A stretch of 5,429 nucleotides of DNA from positions 1-5,429 of the forward strand of contig CAYQAJ010000323.1 of assembly GCA_964415245.1 (NCBI GenBank), read 5' to 3'. The translations under genes and the position numbers were made by a program. Source of the stretch: CAYQAJ01 sp964415245. Lineage in GTDB: Bacteria; Planctomycetota; Planctomycetia; Pirellulales; Pirellulaceae. Numbering within the stretch: the stretch's first letter is position 1; every line of letters begins with the position of its first letter. Under the pieces are notes generated by a model, which saw nothing but the letters and a program-made list of their open reading frames with translations, had not been told where the DNA came from and did no database searches. Below are positions 1-3,326 of the stretch, in pieces.

Positions 1-205
1 TACCTTGCAACTAACAAGAATCGCCAGGCTTCGCCTGACACACCGAGAATGACGGGTGCGTGTAAAGTGTTCTGTTTTCAGTGTTCAACTCTCACGCAAC
101 TGACGACGGACAAACCGTCAGCGCCGCTGTACGTCCCGGCTGGCTTGTTCCAGTCGGGCCGCCTGGGCAGCAAGACCCTTGGCCACCTGCTTGTTGCCCA
201 GGTAC
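1..205. other. Intergenic stretch without a recognisable gene
   Basis: I see no convincing gene here. There are two short inverted repeats. One is CAGGC-TTC-GCCTG at 25-37. The other is a CTGAC/GTCAG stem at 100-121 with an internal GACGG/CCGTC pairing. Neither is followed by a T-run on either strand, so I do not call a terminator. The stretch lies downstream (minus-strand sense) of the stop that ends the transposase remnant at 206, so it may be further decayed insertion-sequence DNA, but I could not recognise transposase residues in any frame. Confidence 0.4.
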
Positions 206-280
206 TTATTCATCGATGCGGCCATGGCCCTTCTCATGGGAGTCACAACGCCGGCAGGCGATCGACTCACAGTCATCTTC

Positions 281-283
281 TAA
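281..283. repeat. Target-site duplication TAA, left copy
   Basis: TAA immediately outside the left terminal repeat matches TAA at 413-415 outside the right one. In the minus-strand frame of the interrupted transposase both copies are the same codon, TTA (Leu). This fits a duplicated 3-bp target in that gene. Confidence 0.75.
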
Positions 284-412
284 GAGCTTATCCGAAAACC
301 GACGGGGACTGGCTCATTTTGCGGAGCCCGCCAAACATCGTGCCGTTTTCGAAGCCCCCAGCGGAGCAAAATGTGCCTGTCCCCTTCTCTGGCACGGTTT
401 TCGGATAAGCTC
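284..412. mobile_element. 129-bp non-autonomous MITE-like element with perfect 17-bp terminal inverted repeats
   Basis: The left end GAGCTTATCCGAAAACC (284-300) is the exact reverse complement of the right end at 396-412. The direct repeat TAA flanks both sides (281-283 and 413-415), as expected for a 3-bp target duplication. The element is too short to encode a transposase, so it would have to be mobilised in trans. A 3-bp duplication of the TNA type is known from some IS5-related subgroups, but the parent element is not identifiable here. The insertion is supported independently: deleting 129+3 bp restores the reading frame of the host transposase remnant. Read on the minus strand, the element adds an in-frame TGA at 314-316. 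The interior is itself palindromic and is described separately. Confidence 0.85.
304..384. repeat. Internal imperfect palindrome of the small element
   Basis: GGGGACTGGCTCATTTTGC (304-322) pairs with GCAAAATGTGCCTGTCCCC (366-384) at 17 of 19 positions. This gives a second, nested inverted repeat inside the terminal one, so a single strand of the whole element could fold into a long interrupted hairpin. The heptamer GCGGAGC also occurs as a direct repeat at 321-327 and 361-367. The centre (about 342-354) carries GCCGTTTTCGAA, which resembles the right terminal repeat CGGTTTTCGGA, as if an older end copy were embedded. Confidence 0.7.
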
Positions 413-415
413 TAA
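413..415. repeat. Target-site duplication TAA, right copy
   Basis: This is the partner of the TAA at 281-283. The next codon upstream in the minus frame (418-416) is CAT for His of the QHL sequence, so the interrupted gene continues directly from here. Confidence 0.75.
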
Positions 416-550
416 ATGTTGTGTGAAGAAGACGTGGATCGCGTCGTGCAATTTCGGTTGATTGTCTTCGACCGCGAGCACGTTGTGCACCTCGGCATCG
501 TCGATCTGCAGTTTGAAAGGCGCACTCTGAATGATCGTTTTTGCGCCCCA

Positions 551-667
551 ATCTCTTCGCGACCTTGGCGGTGAATTCCCTCCCCGTCCCTTTCTCTGCC
601 GCCCGCATCTCTGCCGCCCACCGAAGTCTCTTCGCGCCGTCGCGGTATGAACTTTTGCCTTCGCGGT
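551..667. repeat. Degenerate CGCGAAGAGA-type intergenic repeat, three partial copies
   Basis: Read on the minus strand, three related units follow the end of the membrane-protein gene. They are ACCGCGAAGGCAAAAG (667-652), ACCGCGACGGCGCGAAGAGAC (646-626) and ACCGCCAAGGTCGCGAAGAGAT (572-551). They share an ACCGC-AAGG-(N)CGCGAAGAGA core. The spacer holds a short purine-rich stretch with GGCGGCAGAGA occurring nearly twice. Similar 'ACCGCGAAGGCGCGAAG' stretches are, to my recollection, common between genes in environmental bacteria and give spurious ORFs. No protein is called here. Confidence 0.5.
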
Positions 668-668
668 C

Positions 669-1475
669 TTAGAGGTGTGTCTTCCGCCAAGCGGTGATGG
701 CCACGCCTGCCTGCCATACCAGAATCGCCGGCAGGAGCGCGACGTTCGACCAGAACATGCCAAACAGCGAACCGGCCAGCACACTCGCCGACAGCGCAGC
801 GCCCGACACTCCCACCACGAGTGCCGCCGCCAATACCCACGGCGGATAGTGCCGCCTCGCCGACCACGCCAGCATCACCGCCGCGAGAGTGTACAGCCCG
901 TTGGCCAGGTAGCCCGACATCATTTCCGCGGCACGGTGCACCAGCACGAACTGCGCGACCGCGGGCGATTCGGCCCATTGCGGCGTGGCCGTTGCGCCGG
1001 CGGGCTGCTCAAGCGCCTGGCTCGCCAGCGTGGGCATAACTCCCATCCAAATGGCCTCGGCCGATAGATCGGCTGCGACGGCCACGATCGCGAGGAGTAC
1101 GGCCAAGCGAAGCGGTGCTTCGGGCACGAACCACTGGCTTGACTTCGAAGTTGCCGACGAAGTGGTGAGTGTGGCAGATGCCGCGCCGCCGCTCCCGCCG
1201 TGCAACCGGTGGAGCCACGAAAACGCGGCGTAGTAATACAGCACCGACAATGCGGCCGCGTTCCACGTCAGCCAGCCGCCGATCCACAGCCACCGCTGGT
1301 TCGCGATGAACGTCAGCCGCTCTGCCAGGTCGGGCTGTGTTTCCAGGCCGCGCCCGAGAATGGCCGCCATCGCCAGACCGGCCACAAGGTGCGCCAGTAG
1401 CGACGCGAGCGCCGCGATTCCCAGTCGCCGCCATGCGCGCTGTTCGTCGCTCGAGAGTCGATCAGCGGCCATCAT
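669..1475 (-). CDS. Six-helix integral membrane protein of unknown function
   Basis: A 268-aa hydrophobic protein. Likely membrane helices lie at about residues 18-40, 63-88, 122-146, 180-204, 212-234 and 238-262. A Ser/Thr/Gly-rich loop lies at about 92-115, between helices 2 and 3, and a Pro/Ala/Thr-rich loop at about 155-172, before helix 4. I see no catalytic motif, transporter signature or nucleotide-binding site, and I do not recognise a named family. Possibly notable polar residues in otherwise hydrophobic surroundings are the WNAAALSVLYYY stretch in helix 2 and the HRAAEMMSGYLANG stretch before helix 4. I chose ATG at 1475 because AAGGTG lies 6 bases upstream. A GTG at 1484 (three residues longer) lacks such a site, and ATG at 1472 is also possible. 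The gene begins 31 bases after the isomerase stop on the same strand, so co-transcription is likely. The stop is TAA at 669-671. Confidence 0.8.
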   Translation of the reverse strand: MMAADRLSSDEQRAWRRLGIAALASLLAHLVAGLAMAAILGRGLETQPDLAERLTFIANQRWLWIGGWLTWNAAALSVLYYYAAFSWLHRLHGGSGGAASATLTTSSATSKSSQWFVPEAPLRLAVLLAIVAVAADLSAEAIWMGVMPTLASQALEQPAGATATPQWAESPAVAQFVLVHRAAEMMSGYLANGLYTLAAVMLAWSARRHYPPWVLAAALVVGVSGAALSASVLAGSLFGMFWSNVALLPAILVWQAGVAITAWRKTHL

Positions 1476-1506
1476 GCGGCGCACCTTGCGACAAAGAACT
1501 CGCGCC

Positions 1507-2349
1507 CTATCGCGCCGAATTGCCGCTTTCTTCGATTCTTGCCAGGCACTTTTTCAGGTATGCGATGCTCTGGCTCGCCAATGCCTCGACGCCCGGTTCG
1601 TAGTCGAACACTTCGACCGACACCCAGCCCTGGTAGCCGACTTCCCGCAGGGTGCGCAGGATCGGCACGAAGTCGATGTCGCCCATGCCGGGTCCGCGGC
1701 GGTTGGCGTCGTTGGCGTGGAAGTGGGCGAGGATGCCCGCATGGTCGCGAATGATGTCGGGAATCGGCCGCCCCTCGCTCGACATCGCCTTCACGTCGAG
1801 GTGCAGGCGGCACTCGGGAGCGGCGACCAACTCGACCAGCCGCGCCCCCAAATCGGCGGTGAGCAAAAAGTCGCCCTCTTGCGGGCCGAGCGGTTCGACG
1901 GCCAGCGTTACGCCGCATTCGCGCAGCACGTCGAGCGAGCCGCGAATCACGTCGGCCGCGTAGTCTAGGGCGTCGTCGTGCGAAACGCCGGGCAGCAGAT
2001 TGCGCTGCTGAGGCGAGCCGAGCACCATGAGCGTTCCACCCAGATCGCGGCACAGTCTCGCCAGCTCGGACAGATATTCGCTGGTGTGATGACGCACTGC
2101 CGCATCGGGCGAAGTGAGGTAGTAGCCCTCGGTCTTGGCCAACAGCCAGTGCAGCCCGACGGTCGCCAGCCCCGCATCCTCCACCTGCCGCCGCACCACG
2201 CGCCGCTTCTCAGACGAAATATCCCGCGCATCCCGCCCCATGGTAAACGGAGCGAACTCGATGCCCGAGTACCCGCACTCACGGGCAAACTCGAACGCGC
2301 GCGGGAACTCCCAATCCTGAAACGTCTCATTGCAAATGGCAAACTTCAT
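1507..2349 (-). CDS. Sugar phosphate isomerase/epimerase (xylose isomerase-like TIM barrel)
   Basis: A 280-aa cytoplasmic protein of the AP_endonuc_2 / xylose isomerase-like TIM-barrel family, the usual length for single-domain members. These enzymes interconvert ketoses or related cyclic polyols by proton transfer at a divalent metal. The four expected metal ligands are visible: Glu152 (VEPLG), Asp185 (HLDVKAM), His211 (HFHANDAN) and Glu246 (SVEVFDY). Their spacing is as in D-tagatose/D-psicose 3-epimerase-type enzymes. Other family-like stretches are GYSGIEFAPF near residues 26-35 and GSPQQRN at 111-117. There is no signal peptide. The ATG at 2349 begins MKFAICNETF, a natural first barrel strand, although no strong ribosome-binding site precedes it. 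The substrate cannot be read from the sequence: inosose, tagatose or hydroxypyruvate-type chemistry are all possible. The gene is followed 31 bases later by the six-helix membrane protein. Confidence 0.93.
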   Translation of the reverse strand: MKFAICNETFQDWEFPRAFEFARECGYSGIEFAPFTMGRDARDISSEKRRVVRRQVEDAGLATVGLHWLLAKTEGYYLTSPDAAVRHHTSEYLSELARLCRDLGGTLMVLGSPQQRNLLPGVSHDDALDYAADVIRGSLDVLRECGVTLAVEPLGPQEGDFLLTADLGARLVELVAAPECRLHLDVKAMSSEGRPIPDIIRDHAGILAHFHANDANRRGPGMGDIDFVPILRTLREVGYQGWVSVEVFDYEPGVEALASQSIAYLKKCLARIEESGNSAR

Positions 2350-2413
2350 GGCGTGGCCGTTTCAACGACTGGTCGGCGAGCTGTTCGTCGTATGGAAGCA
2401 AGGGAGCGATGTG

Positions 2414-2743
2414 TCAGCGATCGTTGGGCAGATTCCGTGCGTTTTCGCGCTCGATTCGGTCCGAGTTACGCTGAACCCAGTAGTCCTCGCGAAACTGCCA
2501 ATCGATCCACGCGATCGGGCTGAAAACGGCCCGCGCGAATGCACCACCGAGACGGTATTGAGGATTGTTGACAGGTGTAAGGCGAATCGACATCCAGTTT
2601 CCGGAATAAGTTACCGACTGATCATAGCCAACGACTGGCTCCCGGAGCGCGAGGTAACTCCCCAGGTACAGGCACAGTGTCGTGACGAGCACGAACAAAG
2701 TCCGAAGTCGGAACCGAATCAATCTTCGCATGAATCCTTTCAC
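2414..2743 (-). CDS. Small membrane-anchored hypothetical protein, planctomycete type
   Basis: A 109-aa protein with a basic N-terminus (KGFMRRLIRFRLRT) followed by one hydrophobic segment at about residues 15-33. The remaining ~75 residues are polar and carry no motif I recognise. The RFRLRTLFVLVT pattern at the start of a single membrane helix recurs in many short planctomycete proteins of unknown role. By the positive-inside rule the tail would face outward. I chose GTG at 2743 because GGAGG lies 9 bases upstream. An ATG at 2731 (four residues shorter, with AAAGGA close before it) is a fair alternative. The gene lies 21 bases after the antitoxin-like gene and 64 bases before the isomerase gene. 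Its base composition looks less GC-rich than the isomerase, which could mean a faster-evolving or recently acquired gene. Confidence 0.7.
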   Translation of the reverse strand: MKGFMRRLIRFRLRTLFVLVTTLCLYLGSYLALREPVVGYDQSVTYSGNWMSIRLTPVNNPQYRLGGAFARAVFSPIAWIDWQFREDYWVQRNSDRIERENARNLPNDR

Positions 2744-2752
2744 GACACGTTT

Positions 2753-2757
2753 CCTCC
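2753..2757 (-). promoter_or_regulatory. Shine-Dalgarno GGAGG for the 109-aa gene
   Basis: GGAGGAAA on the minus strand (2757-2750) sits in the 21-base gap after the antitoxin-like gene. It is 9 bases before GTG 2743, which favours that start over ATG 2731. Confidence 0.6.
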
Positions 2758-2764
2758 GTGAATA

Positions 2765-2953
2765 TCAGCGCCCGGTGGCCCGCTCAAGCTCAGCCATGAA
2801 CTCGTCGTGTTCCTGTACGTCGCCGGAGTCGGCTTGGGCGAGTCCCAGCTCGACCTTGCGGAGCAGGTAGAGGCGGTCGATGACTTCGTCGATCGTCGGG
2901 TCATCGTCGAGAGCACGGATTACGGCAATGGCCTTTTCCTTCGGTTTCGTCAT
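2765..2953 (-). CDS. Small antitoxin-like protein, no toxin partner visible
   Basis: A 62-aa acidic, probably all-helical soluble protein. Residues 3-17 (KPKEKAIAVIRALDD) and 20-38 (TIDEVIDRLYLLRKVELGL) form two predicted helices. They are followed by QADSGDVQEHDEFMAEL, ending in an acidic/basic tail. The pattern 'TI-EVI-RLY-L-KVE-GL-QAD-G---H-E' is one I associate with short antitoxin-like proteins often encoded before RelE/ParE-type toxins. That link is from memory and is not proven here. The gene immediately downstream encodes a membrane-anchored protein, and I found no RelE-like ORF on either side. This would therefore be a solitary antitoxin relic or a regulatory protein unrelated to toxins. 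ATG at 2953 is the only sensible start, and the ribosome-binding site is weak. A 6-bp-stem hairpin lies 28-43 bases upstream. Confidence 0.7.
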   Translation of the reverse strand: MTKPKEKAIAVIRALDDDPTIDEVIDRLYLLRKVELGLAQADSGDVQEHDEFMAELERATGR

Positions 2954-2980
2954 GGGATGGGCATTCCGCTGTCAGCAATC

Positions 2981-2996
2981 GCGCCGCTCACGGCGC
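2981..2996. promoter_or_regulatory. Short perfect hairpin upstream of the antitoxin-like gene
   Basis: GCGCCG-CTCA-CGGCGC is a 6-bp perfect inverted repeat with a 4-base loop. It has no T-run, so a terminator is unlikely. It lies shortly upstream of the antitoxin-like start codon and could be an operator or a leader hairpin. In GC-rich DNA it could also be chance. Confidence 0.25.
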
Positions 2997-3121
2997 CGTC
3001 GATTCGCCTGATGCACATCCGCATTGTAACCGGGCGAAACGCTCGAGTCATTCTCGAAGTTAGGTCGGCCGCAATTGACTCCCCGCGCGAGGCACCATCG
3101 TTGGCGATTGGAGACAGAGCC

Positions 3122-3147
3122 GCTTTCCGCTCGCTGCTTTCCGCTTT
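3122..3147. repeat. Short GCTTTCCGCT direct repeat
   Basis: GCTTTCCGCT occurs at 3122-3131 and again at 3136-3145, a 14-base period, and the sequence continues as a pyrimidine-rich run to about 3154. The minus strand reads GAAAGCGGAAAGCAGCGAGCGGAAAGC. Strings of AGCGGAAAGC type are common between genes and inflate spurious ORFs there. Confidence 0.45.
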
Positions 3148-3152
3148 CTTCC

Positions 3153-3263
3153 TCACTCCAGCTCCGGCGGGCGCAGGTCGCGGTTGTCGACTGGAAGGCG
3201 GGCGTTGAATTCACCCAGTTGGAGTTCTCCTGAATCGGTGGTATCAACAAAGAGCCACCGTGA
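3153..3263 (-). pseudogene. Headless C-terminal coding remnant, family not recognised
   Basis: On the minus strand an open frame of 36 codons runs from just after a TAA (3264-3266) to a TGA (3153-3155). It has no ATG or other plausible start. The translation is strikingly protein-like: it begins SRWLFVDTTDSGELQLG and ends VDNRDLRPPELE, with alternating hydrophobic/charged residues and a proline-rich end typical of a C-terminus. I read it as the tail of a gene whose front was lost when the neighbourhood rearranged. I do not recognise the family. A chance open frame is possible given its shortness. Confidence 0.4.
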
Positions 3264-3316
3264 TTATCTTACCATCATGGCAGCCCCGCGCCGTGGCATG
3301 CATCCTTGGCCGCATT

Positions 3317-3322
3317 GGAGGA
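3317..3322 (+). promoter_or_regulatory. Shine-Dalgarno GGAGGA for the dehydrogenase-like gene
   Basis: GGAGGA ends 4 bases before ATG 3327 (GGAGG is 5 bases away). This supports that start over the in-frame ATG at 3342, which is about 19 bases away. Confidence 0.7.
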
Positions 3323-3326
3323 CTGA

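Larger units (their letters stand above)
206..517 (-). pseudogene. ISAs1-family transposase remnant, interrupted by a MITE-like element
   Basis: This is a decayed fragment of a DDE transposase that I assign to the ISAs1 (H-repeat-associated) family. The part upstream of the inserted element (517 down to 413) reads as a stretch containing VLAVEDNQPKLHDAIHVFF. This matches the family's VLAVKDNQPKLH block as I remember it. The part downstream of the element (283 down to 206) reads LEDDCESIACRRCDSHEKG and then HGRIDE before a TAA stop at 206-208. This matches the family's HGRIExR block. The two parts join in one frame once the element and one target copy are removed. Only about 55-60 residues remain of a protein normally several hundred long. 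The N-terminal portion and everything after HGRIDE are missing, so it cannot be active. Family assignment is from motif memory, not a search. Confidence 0.72.

Noticed and set aside
100..121. CTGAC/GTCAG hairpin as a possible terminator
   Set aside because: The stem is short and bulged, there is no T-run on either strand, and no intact gene ends here.
118..276. 52-codon minus-strand open frame (MTVSRSPAGVV..., ending RDVQRR)
   Set aside because: Its first half overlaps the transposase remnant in a different frame on the same strand, and an in-frame TAG at the element border precedes it. There is no clear ribosome-binding site or family. The second half reads protein-like but is not enough for a call.
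49..461. Overlapping plus-strand open frames of 119 and 126 codons at the left edge
   Set aside because: Both read straight through the inserted palindromic element and antisense to the transposase remnant, so they are by-products of other sequence.
412..978. 188-codon minus-strand open frame overlapping the six-helix gene
   Set aside because: It lies mostly in another frame of the membrane-protein gene and then in the intergenic repeat. The translation is Arg/Gly-rich, typical of shadow frames in GC-rich DNA.
2972..3250. 92-codon minus-strand open frame (MLIPPIQENSN...)
   Set aside because: It runs through the GCTTTCCGCT repeat, giving the low-complexity ESGKQRAESG stretch, and overlaps the more protein-like remnant frame at 3153-3263. 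Its composition is not protein-like.
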